NCBI GenBank assembly: GCA_907163375.1 | Contig: CAJQUW010001649.1 | Coordinates: forward strand, 1-64,000 | Length of the DNA stretch: 64,000 nucleotides | Source of the DNA: Prostheceraeus crozeri | Taxonomy: Eukaryota > Platyhelminthes > Polycladida > Euryleptidae | Reading direction: 5' to 3' | Shown: one piece after another, positions 20,449 through 29,350 of the stretch | How positions within the stretch are numbered: the first letter of the stretch is position 1 | Layout: each line of letters opens with the position of its first letter | Notes under the pieces: model-generated | Told to the model about the DNA's origin: nothing | What the model saw: only the letters and a program-made list of their open reading frames with translations | The model's database searches: none | Translations under genes and position numbers: made by a program

Positions 20449-20730
20449 GAAGCATTAACCTTTGGCCTAACGGTAATTTGATGAATGGCGCTTATGCCGC
20501 GATTTTGAAATCTGATCATTTTTTATGCATGCACATTATGTTTAATTTATTTTGAGATGTTGTTTATATATATGCATATAATAGCTGATAGGTAATGTCT
20601 GTTAGATAAAGATATAAGCAAACAACAGATCTGAAAATAAAAGAAACATATATGTGCATGCATGCAGATATCAAAATGGCCGCATAAGAGCCATTCATCA
20701 AATTACTGTTAGGCCAATGGTTAATGCTTC
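20449..20730. mobile_element. MITE with about 80-base terminal inverted repeats
   Basis: GAAGCATTAACCTTTGGCCT opens the left arm at 20449, and its inverted copy AGGCCAATGGTTAATGCTTC closes the right arm at 20730. The match continues through TGATGAATGGCGCTTATGCC / GGCCGCATAAGAGCCATTCATCA and on to TGCATGCACAT / ATGTGCATGCATGCA. About 110 bases without coding potential separate the arms. The arms are imperfect, so it is not very young. I see no clear target duplication; the superfamily is unassigned. Confidence 0.7.
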
Positions 20731-20758
20731 ATACATTATATGTATTTAAAGTAAAAGA

Positions 20759-21034
20759 ATTTTCTATTGAATCAACATTTATTTTTGTGACTGACAAAAA
20801 GTTTCACGGATTGCAGAGAGGCATACATAGACGTCAGAGAGGCGTCAGACATAGACAAATGCGAAGGTGCGAAGGCATTACATGAAGATATGAGCTACAC
20901 ATTTGAATTTCAAGATCCACAGATATTCAAAGATGTCTGTTTCATGGATGATAGAAGGTATTTCTTCTTATGTCTGCACTTTGACACGATTTCACTTTCT
21001 CGATTGATTAAATTGTCATTTTTTGCAATAGCTA
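20759..21034 (+). repeat. Left arm of a large fold-back of GIY-YIG retroelement sequence
   Basis: This segment is an inverted copy of 22775-23040 at high identity. It encodes part of the same frame (EFQDPQIFKDVCFMDDRRYF and FLCLHFDTISLSRLIKLSFF). It shares the outer end AATTTTCTATTGAATCAAC with the other arm. It stops 15 bases before the mariner insertion at 21050. Confidence 0.7.
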
Positions 21035-21049
21035 TCTCAGTGAGACATA

Positions 21050-22464
21050 CAGGTTGTCTCAAAACGAAGGAAAAAAGTTTTTCGTAAAAATGACGCACTT
21101 AATATTACGCTATTTCGAAGACAATTACAGTTTTCGAATCTTCAGAAAATGAGGTTTTTTGTGATATACGATCTATTACTTAACAAAACAAAAATCGCTT
21201 GATTTGAATTACTTTTAAAAAAGTAAGGTTTTAAGTCACAAAACGTCCTCAAAATGCCTTGCACCGGCTTGTAGCATCAAATATTCACAATAGCATCAAC
21301 ATGCTTTGTTCTTCCTTTTGTCAATAACGTTTCAACGGTTCATCAACGTTCAAGCATGTCTTTGTATAAGGCGGGCATGATTTCTGTTCCCTTCGATCAT
21401 GCATTGTTGCTTGTCCTTGCAGTCGATTACAGCTGTGACGTAGCTTTTGCACATGCCTCTCTCGATCAATGACTGACGTGACTGATCAATTCTTGTAGTC
21501 AGCTTTCATCATTCAGACCGGCATTCCAGCTGCATCAGTTCATCGAATTCTGAAGCACATGAGCATGCGACCTTATCGACTTCAGCTGCTTCATGACTTA
21601 CAACCAGCTGATTTTGATCAACGAGTTGAATTTGGACAGTGGTTTTTGAGAAATCAGGATCTCCTACCTAACATCTTCTGGAGTGATGAAGCCTACTTCC
21701 ATCTCGATGGAGCTATCAGTCGGTATCATTGCCGGATCTGGAATGAAGAAAAGCCTAGAGAATTTCTAACCAAGCCCCTTCATCCCGAAAAGTTATGCGT
21801 GTGGATCGGATTCAATTCTTCATTCATCACCGAACCTTTTCTCTTTGACCAAACGGTGAATTCAGCAAATTATCTCGAAATGTTGCAGAACCACGTTCGT
21901 CCGGAGTTGGGTAGAAGAAGAAGGATACAATCAACAATTTTCATGCAAGACGGTGCTCCGGCTCATTATGCAACTGAAGTCCGGCGATACCTGGAGGCGA
22001 CATTTGGTGCTGACCACGTAATCTCCAGAGGGTGCGAACGAACTTGGCCATCACGGTCGCCAGACCTCACACCAGTGGATTACTGGTTTTGGGGAACCCT
22101 GAAGGCTAGAGTCTTTCACTATCAAAGTCCGAGAAGCCTGGAGCATCTGCGACATCGCATTCAAGAAGAATGTTCACGGATATCCGTTGCAGAATTGAGA
22201 AGCGCCATTGCTTCTTTTCTACGACGTGTGGATTTGATGCTACAAGCCGGTGCAAGGCATTTTGAGGACGTTTTGTGACTTAAAATCTTACTTTTTTAAA
22301 AGTAATTCAAATCAAGCGATTTTTGTTTTGTTAAGTAATAGATCGTATATCACAAAAAACCTCATTTTCTGAAGATTCGAAAACTGTAATTGTCTTCGAA
22401 ATAGCGTAATATTAAGTGTGTCATTTTTATGAAAAACTTTTTTCCTTCGTTTTGAGACAACCTG
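21050..22464 (+). mobile_element. Tc1/mariner element with 233-base terminal inverted repeats
   Basis: The element begins CAGGTTGTCTCAAAACGAAGG and ends with its complement, flanked by TA on both sides (21048-21049 and 22465-22466), as Tc1/mariner elements are. The left repeat (21050-21282) and right repeat (22232-22464) are equal in length and differ at only about three positions in the parts I compared. The right repeat includes the 3' end of the transposase gene, so the left repeat carries an inverted copy of that coding end. Length 1,415 bp. Confidence 0.85.
21559..22278 (+). CDS. Tc1/mariner-type DDE transposase, N-terminally truncated
   Basis: The 239-residue frame has the catalytic triad in IFWSDEAYFHLDG (first Asp), STIFMQDGAPAHYATEV (second Asp) and WPSRSPDLTPVDYWFWG (third Asp). 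There are 42 residues between the second and third Asp, longer than the 34 of mariner proper and close to the DD41D-type groups. Sense codons upstream of the ATG still encode TGIPAASVHRILKH, the end of the helix-turn-helix DNA-binding domain, but the rest of that domain is missing. Typical transposases are about 340 residues. This copy is therefore probably not able to move by itself. The coding end lies inside the right terminal repeat. Confidence 0.8.
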   Translation: MSMRPYRLQLLHDLQPADFDQRVEFGQWFLRNQDLLPNIFWSDEAYFHLDGAISRYHCRIWNEEKPREFLTKPLHPEKLCVWIGFNSSFITEPFLFDQTVNSANYLEMLQNHVRPELGRRRRIQSTIFMQDGAPAHYATEVRRYLEATFGADHVISRGCERTWPSRSPDLTPVDYWFWGTLKARVFHYQSPRSLEHLRHRIQEECSRISVAELRSAIASFLRRVDLMLQAGARHFEDVL

Positions 22465-22466
22465 TA

Positions 22467-23040
22467 GATCACGGTAATGTTTCCCGCATGAGTAGGGTGA
22501 TGGATTAGCAATGATGTTTCATTTGATATTGAAGTCTTTTTCAGAGTCGTTCAGATTCCATACACAACTTGACAGCGATGTTTCATTTCTGTAGCGAAGG
22601 TTCGTAAAGGACTTTTTGTGGCTTACGATGCCTGGTCTCGAAATCTCCCTCACCCATCCCGATGCAGATCTTTTCATCCTCGTTTGAAGGTCTGACTGTG
22701 GCTTTGTAGACGACACATTCTTGAAGCCATTCACCTTTCAATGGAAAATTGGCTTTTAGCCTGCAGTTGCAATTATAGCTATTGCAAAAAAATGACAATT
22801 TAATCAATCGAAAAAGTGAAATCGTGTCAAAGTGCAGACATAAGAAAAAATACCTTCTATCATCCATGAAACAGACATCTTTGAATATCTGTGGATCTTG
22901 AAATTCAAATATGCAGCTCATATCTTCATGTAATGCCTTCGCACCTTCGCATTTGTCTATGTCTGACGACCGGCTGCCTCTCTGCAATCCGTGAAACTTT
23001 TAGTCAGTCACAAAAATAAATGTTGATTCAATAGAAAATT
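22467..23040 (-). mobile_element. GIY-YIG retroelement remnant (Penelope-like type), right arm of the fold-back
   Basis: Read leftward: EFQDPQIFKDVCFMDDRRYF, then NCNCRLKANFPLKGEWLQ, CVVYKATVRPSNEDEKICIG and MGEGDFETR. Further on comes SHKKSFTNLRYRNETSLSS with CVWNLNDSEKDFNIK. The CNCR...PLKG...CVVYKATV...IGM order is that of the cysteine knuckle plus GIY-YIG nuclease found at the C-terminus of many retroelements of the Penelope type. Frame changes are present. The first 266 bases (22775-23040) match the left arm at 20759-21034 in inverted orientation. Confidence 0.6.
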
Positions 23041-23661
23041 TTTGTACTTATACGAAAGCTCCAAATCATTATTGAGCACTTAACAAACCATAGATTTGTT
23101 TGATTTTATAGTGTATTAGTAAGGCCCCGGACTTCGCCCAGGATTTATATGCATAAGTATGTTAAATTAAGACAGTGCTAGTTACATTGTTGCATACCAA
23201 GTTTACCAACTCATTCGCCTACACTGATTGGCTGTCTTACCATGTAGATCGCGTTCTCATTGGCTGTTGCTGAATCCGTCGTGAAACATTAGAATCAATG
23301 AGACGCATGTCTAGCGAGCCAATTTTTTTAAAGCAAATGAGGAGTTCCTTTGTAAATTTAATGTAGTTACTTGTGTAATTAATATTTTTTCGGTAAAAAT
23401 TTACACAAAAGTCTACTTTTCTCTGTAATTATGATACTTAGGGAAATGAGACCGGGCGGTTTTAACTACAAATTTTTTGTTCTATTAAATGGTAGTATCA
23501 TATTGGCGTAAAGTTTCATGGTTTAGGAGGAGTTTGTCGGCGTTTTGCATTTTATATATAAGATAATGAATTAAAAGAGAGATAAGGCCGATATTGGCCT
23601 TGTCTTTCCTTCTTTTTTATTTATTCATTCAACCGGCCAATGGAGAAATTCATCATCCAAA

Positions 23662-23750
<89 letters not shown>

Positions 23751-24360
23751 TGTGTGAAGTATCAGCCTGGTAAATATTCAAGAAAGTATAAAGGAGGGGA
23801 ACCCGCCACTAGGATGGCGATGCATTTTAGAGAGCAGGGGATAGGTGAATTTGTGTTAGTCCAACTATAAATATATTAATGACGGTTGAGCACACGTTCT
23901 GGTTTGACTTTTTTGAGATAGTCGCGAACATTGTTTGGAATTGTTGGATATTTTTGTTTTCTATGTGTCTTAGTAAAAATTATAAATGATTTTCTGTTTT
24001 CATTCAGATAAAGTAATTAAATGTACATGAAATGATCCTGGTTTTAAATATCTTCTTTCAATTTTTTGGAATGATGCCAGCTGTTTTTGATCGATGACGA
24101 AATAATATCATCCTTTATTTTGGCTTTCCACTGATTCTATTTTTCGTTTCACTGTTTTTATTATTTTTTTGATTAAGGATATTATCTCCGGTACCGCCTT
24201 CTATTTGTTGCATTTTTCGATTTGCGGATGTGCATTTCCTTCTGATATTAATTCCCGGCAGTGCCCTGTCCCAAATAGTTCCCTCCCATCCAAGTATAGC
24301 ATGTTATTACTTAGACGATGTAGCATAAATCCGCCTGCAATTTAAACCTAAATCGTCTTT
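23041..24360. other. Non-coding gap with an (AT)n(GT)n microsatellite
   Basis: A microsatellite of about 60 bases of AT followed by about 30 bases of GT occupies 23661-23749. The rest is AT-rich spacer in which I see no gene. The last bases (24349-24360, TAAATCGTCTTT) are the left copy of the direct repeat flanking the Penelope-like insertion. Confidence 0.6.
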
Positions 24361-24477
24361 ACAGCGTAAGAGGTGGTTAATACTAGATTACAATGATGAA
24401 AACATGCATAAATTTGTAAATCATTCATGTCGACATGTCACAGATAAATATGTACAAGAGATGCAATACTGCTAATG

Positions 24478-25590
24478 CTAAATAAGTTTGCAGCTAAAAA
24501 AAGTTCCTTCATGGTTCAATTGCTTGTTCAGACTAGGGTTATACTTTTTAATAAATAACGCCTCCATAATATTCAGTTCAAAGTTATTGGACGCTTGTCC
24601 CAAGATTTTAAAGTTACTAGAGTTGCAGCTACAGCTACAGTTTAGCCTATGATCCGAGATCGCAGACATTTTTTGACTATGTTCCTTGATTCTAGCATTC
24701 AAGTGTCTTAGAGTTCTACCAATATAAGTAGTGCGAGGATCAACCTCACAAGCATAACTATATACGACACATGACTTTAGAACCTTCGGAGTACGGTCTT
24801 TGTTCGAAAAATTTTCCTTAATTTTATTGCAGGTGAAAACCCATCTGATTTGTAACTCCTTGTCAATTTTGCGAAAGATATTTTGTAATCTTTTTTTAAA
24901 ATAAACTGATTGAATACCAAAAAAAGGGATTTTTATTGTTTGAGTGTATGTTATGTCTTCCGTCTTGACATGGTCATTAAACTTTTTCTCTAAATAATTT
25001 TTAATAATGTTATTGATAAATTGCAACGGATATCCGTTGTTTCTAAAAATGTTGGTGAGTTTCTCCATTTCTTCATGAAACTTCTCCCAAGTGCAGCACA
25101 CTATGTATGCTCTATTTATCAGAGTGCTCAGTAGGCCTCTTTTCCACTGTATAGGACAGTTAGCCTTAAAATTCAAGATTAAACCCGTATATGTGGGTTT
25201 CCTATAAACAGAAGTGACTAGGCAGCTATCAGTGACATCCAGGCTGATGTCTAAGAAAGGTAAACTCTTCCCACCAACTTCAGCGGTGAACTTCATGTTG
25301 GGATGCCATGAGTTTAAATAACTAAAGAAAGATTCATGGTCATCATCCTCAAAGATTGCTAAAATGTCGTCAACATACCTCACGTAGAACTTCAGGTTCA
25401 TACGATTGATGTTGAGAAAATTTGTTTCTAATTCACCCATAAATAGGTTACTAAGAGTGGGTGCTAGTGGGCTACCCATACTAAGACCGTCACATTGACG
25501 ACAAAGAGTGTTGTTAAAAGAGAAAATGCCTCCTGTCGCGAACTGCAACAGCTTTTTGAATGTGTCTCTACTAAAAGGAGGTTTTGACAC
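24478..25590 (-). CDS. Penelope-like RT/GIY-YIG protein, truncated inverted copy
   Basis: 370 residues remain open on the minus strand, identical in layout to the C-terminal part of the copy at 26952-28139: RT boxes from DGLSMGSPLAPTLSNLF through FYVRYVDDILAIFED, then a linker, then the GIY-YIG nuclease (TTYIGRTLRHLNARIKEHSQ). It lacks the upstream RT box with SFDVVSLFTNVP because the copy is cut at 25598. Confidence 0.85.
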   Translation of the reverse strand: MSKPPFSRDTFKKLLQFATGGIFSFNNTLCRQCDGLSMGSPLAPTLSNLFMGELETNFLNINRMNLKFYVRYVDDILAIFEDDDHESFFSYLNSWHPNMKFTAEVGGKSLPFLDISLDVTDSCLVTSVYRKPTYTGLILNFKANCPIQWKRGLLSTLINRAYIVCCTWEKFHEEMEKLTNIFRNNGYPLQFINNIIKNYLEKKFNDHVKTEDITYTQTIKIPFFGIQSVYFKKRLQNIFRKIDKELQIRWVFTCNKIKENFSNKDRTPKVLKSCVVYSYACEVDPRTTYIGRTLRHLNARIKEHSQKMSAISDHRLNCSCSCNSSNFKILGQASNNFELNIMEALFIKKYNPSLNKQLNHEGTFFSCKLI

Positions 25591-26004
25591 ATCGGAGTCT
25601 TCTTCTTTTTACTGTGTGTTTTAACTTTCAACATTTCAAAATCGCGCCCCACGTGATAACATCTCAACTCATTCGGTTTTGATCTGCTGTGTACGACGTT
25701 AGCTCTCTTGGTTATGTTGTTATCAGCGATAACGTGGTTCCTTAGCATTACCAACGTTGTTTCTCTGTTTTATAGATTACAACGTAAATATCACATCGAT
25801 CTCAACACATGTAGAAAATATGAAAAACTGAACCATAAAATTCTCAGGCATCAATGTGATATCACTTTCTTGTCCAAATGTTTAGAACATAATTTTGTGC
25901 CAAAATTTCTTAGTCTAAAAGACAACAACAAAATTCTCAACCCACATATTATCAAAGAGCGCCAGCTGCGTTAAGTTTCTAAGCTGATTGCTCAACACAA
26001 ATGT

Positions 26005-26562
26005 ATGACTAAAAAACTGAAAAGGCAGATTACTGTCTTACGTGATCTGATCCTTAGTAAAATCAACACTTTTGATCGTCTCCTGTTTGTTAAAGTTTTC
26101 ACTCGTGAGAACGTAGCTTATATGAAGAGGGTTACAGCCACCCACCAAAAAAAGCTGCTAAATTTATTTCTCCAAAATAAAGTACATACGCCAGATGGCA
26201 CCGTCCAAAACTTTAGTTCCTTAGAATTAAATAATGAACAACTAGAATGCTTGAAAACGGGGTTAAAACATCCCACGTTTACTTACGATAGTGATGCTAT
26301 CAGCTTGACTTGCCAACTAGAAAAGGCGGTCTACCACTCGAAGGATAAAATTTCCAAAAATGATTGTAACGAAGTTAGAAACTCTTTGCAAAATTACAAC
26401 AAATGTATGAAAAATTTCTCTAAAACAGCATATGCGAAGCACAACATTGAAACGGTGAAGTCTCTTAGAACTAATGACAAAATTAAAATCGTCCCTTTTG
26501 ATAAGGGTAACGGTTTTGCTGTTATCAATACCGAAGACTACTTGAAAAACTCAACGATATAG
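26005..26562 (+). CDS. Penelope-like element, N-terminal domain part of the full copy
   Basis: A 185-residue frame ending in KIVPFDKGNGFAVINTEDYL, the conserved pre-RT segment of Penelope-like proteins (DKGNG...V). A further upstream part lies at 25708-25974 (rich in Asn/Lys/His). The sense frame shifts once near the end of this block, and the following 26.56-26.95 kb still encodes GACSGKLYGSAKVHKENVPL, so the full copy carries at least one inactivating change. Confidence 0.75.
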   Translation: MTKKLKRQITVLRDLILSKINTFDRLLFVKVFTRENVAYMKRVTATHQKKLLNLFLQNKVHTPDGTVQNFSSLELNNEQLECLKTGLKHPTFTYDSDAISLTCQLEKAVYHSKDKISKNDCNEVRNSLQNYNKCMKNFSKTAYAKHNIETVKSLRTNDKIKIVPFDKGNGFAVINTEDYLKNSTI

Positions 26563-26951
26563 TTGAGGACTCTAGCAAGTTCACACCAATTCCGTACAAC
26601 CACAGTGATCTACTATTAGATCATCCGGTTATTAAACAACAAAATAAACTGAAATATTTTTTAAACAAACATGTCAAAGGGTCCATTGATCCAAAAGTTT
26701 TTGCTTCTATTACCCCTCAAGGAGCATGTAGCGGTAAATTATATGGCTCAGCTAAGGTACATAAGGAAAATGTCCCTCTGCGACCCATTGTCGCTAGCTT
26801 CGGTACTGCTGAGTATAATTTAGCCAAATATCTCAACCAATTTATTGTTAAAGCTATTCCTAACGAGTTTTCTGTTCTAAATAATACGGATCTTCTAGAT
26901 AGACTTAATAAGTATAACTTCTCGGAAAATTCCAAACTGGTTAGCTTTGAT

Positions 26952-28139
26952 GTGGTCAGTCTTTTTACCAACGTTCCTCTAGAAGAGGTCATCGAACTAG
27001 CTTGTGATAAAGTCTACAACTCCGATGTGTCAAAACCTCCTTTTAGTAGAGACACATTCAAAAAGCTGTTGCAGTTCGCGACAGGAGGCATTTTCTCTTT
27101 TAACAACACTCTTTGTCGTCAATGTGACGGTCTTAGTATGGGTAGCCCACTAGCACCCACTCTTAGTAACCTATTTATGGGTGAATTAGAAACAAATTTT
27201 CTCAACATCAATCGTATGAACCTGAAGTTCTACGTGAGGTATGTTGACGACATTTTAGCAATCTTTGAGGATGATGACCATGAATCTTTCTTTAGTTATT
27301 TAAACTCATGGCATCCCAACATGAAGTTCACCGCTGAAGTTGGTGGGAAGAGTTTACCTTTCTTAGACATCAGCCTGGATGTCACTGATAGCTGCCTAGT
27401 CACTTCTGTTTATAGGAAACCTACATATACGGGTTTAAGCTTGAATTTTAAGGCTAACTGTCCTATACAGTGGAAAAGAGGCCTACTGAGCACTCTGATA
27501 AATAGAGCATACATAGTGTGCTGCACTTGGGAGAAGTTTCATGAAGAAATGGAGAAACTCACCAACATTTTTAGAAACAACGGATATCCGTTGCAATTTA
27601 TCAATAACATTATTAAAAATTATTTAGAGAAAAAGTTTAATGACCATGTCAAGACGGAAGACATAACATACACTCAAACAATAAAAATCCCTTTTTTTGG
27701 TATTCAATCAGTTTATTTTAAAAAAAGATTACAAAATATCTTTCGTAAAATTGACAAGGAGTTACAAATCAGATGGGTTTTCACCTGCAATAAAATTAAG
27801 GAAAATTTTTCGAACAAAGACCGTACTCCGAAGGTTCTAAAGTCATGTGTCGTATATAGTTATGCTTGTGAGGTTGATCCTCGCACTACTTATATTGGTA
27901 GAACTCTAAGACACTTGAATGCTAGAATCAAGGAACATAGTCAAAAAATGTCTGCGATCTCGGATCATAGGCTAAACTGTAGCTGTAGCTGTAACTCTAG
28001 TAACTTTAAAATCTTGGGACAAGCGTCCAATAACTTTGAACTGAATATTATGGAGGCGTTATTTATTAAAAAGTATAACCCTAGTCTGAACAAGCAATTG
28101 AACCATGAAGGAACTTTTTTTAGCTGCAAACTTATTTAG
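26952..28139 (+). CDS. Penelope-like reverse transcriptase and GIY-YIG endonuclease
   Basis: This is the main open part of the full copy, 395 residues. Residues 1-12 hold the end of RT box A (VSLFTNVPLEEV). Around 60-75 lies CDGLSMGSPLAPTLSNLF and around 95 the catalytic YVDDILAIF, followed by VYRKPTYTG. The GIY-YIG nuclease (YACEVDPRTTYIGRT ... LNARIKEHSQ) spans about residues 310-390, with the conserved KKYNPSLN near the end. The RT copies the element's RNA and the nuclease is thought to nick the target. The 3' end is followed by the tail seen in both arms, up to 28224. Confidence 0.9.
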   Translation: MVSLFTNVPLEEVIELACDKVYNSDVSKPPFSRDTFKKLLQFATGGIFSFNNTLCRQCDGLSMGSPLAPTLSNLFMGELETNFLNINRMNLKFYVRYVDDILAIFEDDDHESFFSYLNSWHPNMKFTAEVGGKSLPFLDISLDVTDSCLVTSVYRKPTYTGLSLNFKANCPIQWKRGLLSTLINRAYIVCCTWEKFHEEMEKLTNIFRNNGYPLQFINNIIKNYLEKKFNDHVKTEDITYTQTIKIPFFGIQSVYFKKRLQNIFRKIDKELQIRWVFTCNKIKENFSNKDRTPKVLKSCVVYSYACEVDPRTTYIGRTLRHLNARIKEHSQKMSAISDHRLNCSCSCNSSNFKILGQASNNFELNIMEALFIKKYNPSLNKQLNHEGTFFSCKLI

Positions 28140-28251
28140 CATTAGCAGTATTGCATCTCTTGTACATATTTATCTGTGACATGTCGACATGAATGATTTA
28201 CAAATTTATGCATGTTTTCATCATTAAATCGTCTTTGATATGCGTGATTAG

Positions 28252-29052
28252 TAGGGCGGTCAATAAAGTAAAAATACGGTCAAAATAAACAAATGTTGTC
28301 AATATAGTCAATAGAGTAAAAATAATGTCAAATGTAGTCAAATAAGGTCAAAAAGTTTAAATATGACGGTAAATTTTTCAGGAATCTCGTCTTCCCAGGC
28401 GCTATTTTTAGACACCTGGCCTTCCTAAGCGCTATTTTTAGATCTGGGTTTCCCGAACTCTTTTCAATCAAAACAAAAAACTAAGCTATTGGGACACCAA
28501 ATATTCTCGCAAGGATTTCAACACAAGTAACTACATCTTTTTGTTAACTGACACTATCTTCGATTGTTCGAAATGCCCAAGACAGCTGAAACTGATGCAT
28601 CCAAGTGCAAAAGAATTACTTGCCAATATCCTCAAGAATTTAAAGTAACACCAAGGAATGAACTTCTCTGTGTGCTTTGTGAATGCTCGGTGAATTACGC
28701 GAAACAGTTTATGATTGACAGTCATCGTAAAAGTGCCAAACATGCGACGAAGTTACAAAGAATTACCTATTCATCATCAGCACCCACCTTAACTCGCTGT
28801 TTAAGAGGCATTCCTTCTTTTCGTGAAGAACTTTGTATTTGTGGGCTCAATAATAAAATGTGTTTCTTTAATTAAAACAAGTAACGTTTTCTTGTGAGTC
28901 TGAAATGATGTTTTCTTTGGTTAAACAAACCTGAATTAGGTAAAAAAAATATTGGGTAAAAATTTTACATTTAAGTCAAAATTTTAGGTAAAAAATTACT
29001 TGAAAATAAAGTCAAAATTCATAATTTTTTAGGTCAATAAAAAACCGCCTTA
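28252..29052 (+). mobile_element. hAT-type DNA transposon derivative, 801 bp
   Basis: The element begins TAGGGCGGTCAATAAAG and ends in the inverted CTTTATT-like/ACCGCCTTA sequence. It is bordered by a perfect 8-base direct repeat GTGATTAG (28244-28251 and 29053-29060), the target-duplication length of the hAT superfamily. Subterminal DNA at both ends is packed with GTCAAA/GTAAAA words, candidate transposase-binding sites. Only the N-terminal finger region of a transposase is kept, so it is an internally deleted, non-autonomous copy. It lies 27 bases beyond the Penelope-like insertion. Confidence 0.8.
28573..28875 (+). CDS. BED/CGGBP1-like zinc-finger ORF inside the hAT element
   Basis: From the ATG at 28573 the product starts MPKTAETDASKCKRIT. 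It carries LLCVLCECSVNYAKQF and MIDSHRKSAKHATK, a C-x2-C ... H-x5-H finger of the BED/CGGBP1 kind that forms the DNA-binding head of many hAT transposases. The catalytic domain is absent. It could be a leftover N-terminal exon or a short DNA-binding protein that competes with full transposase; the second is speculation. Confidence 0.6.
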   Translation: MPKTAETDASKCKRITCQYPQEFKVTPRNELLCVLCECSVNYAKQFMIDSHRKSAKHATKLQRITYSSSAPTLTRCLRGIPSFREELCICGLNNKMCFFN

Positions 29053-29350
29053 GTGATTAGCTATTTTTGTGCTATAATCACAATTGTTTAATAGGAAGCA
29101 GTATATAATGACTTGCTCTGCAGATATAGTGTACTTGCAGATATTTACAGACCTGTTGATTAAATCAAACATGCATTTTTGTTGAGCATTCTTCTGAACG
29201 GCATCTTGATAGGTAAGCTCTGTCGAAAGTCTTCTATCTTGTTGAACTCAATGCTTTCTATCAACTTTTAAATATTATACATAATAAACGCATCTTCCTC
29301 CACGTGTGATTTTTGTTTTGAATGGTAATATCAAACTTTTTCATTTACAG

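Larger units (their letters stand above)
24361..28224 (+). mobile_element. Penelope-like element: full copy plus inverted 5'-truncated copy
   Basis: A rightward copy (about 25.6-28.22 kb) and a leftward, 5'-truncated copy (25598 down to 24392) face away from each other head to head. The shared parts, 24392-25598 and 27019-28225, are each 1,207 bases with no length difference and very few substitutions (one seen changes Ser to Ile). The whole unit is flanked by the 12-base direct repeat TAAATCGTCTTT (24349-24360 and 28225-28236), read as one target-site duplication. Partial inverted copies joined to a full copy are a known habit of Penelope elements. Near-identity of the arms implies a recent insertion. 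Confidence 0.8.
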
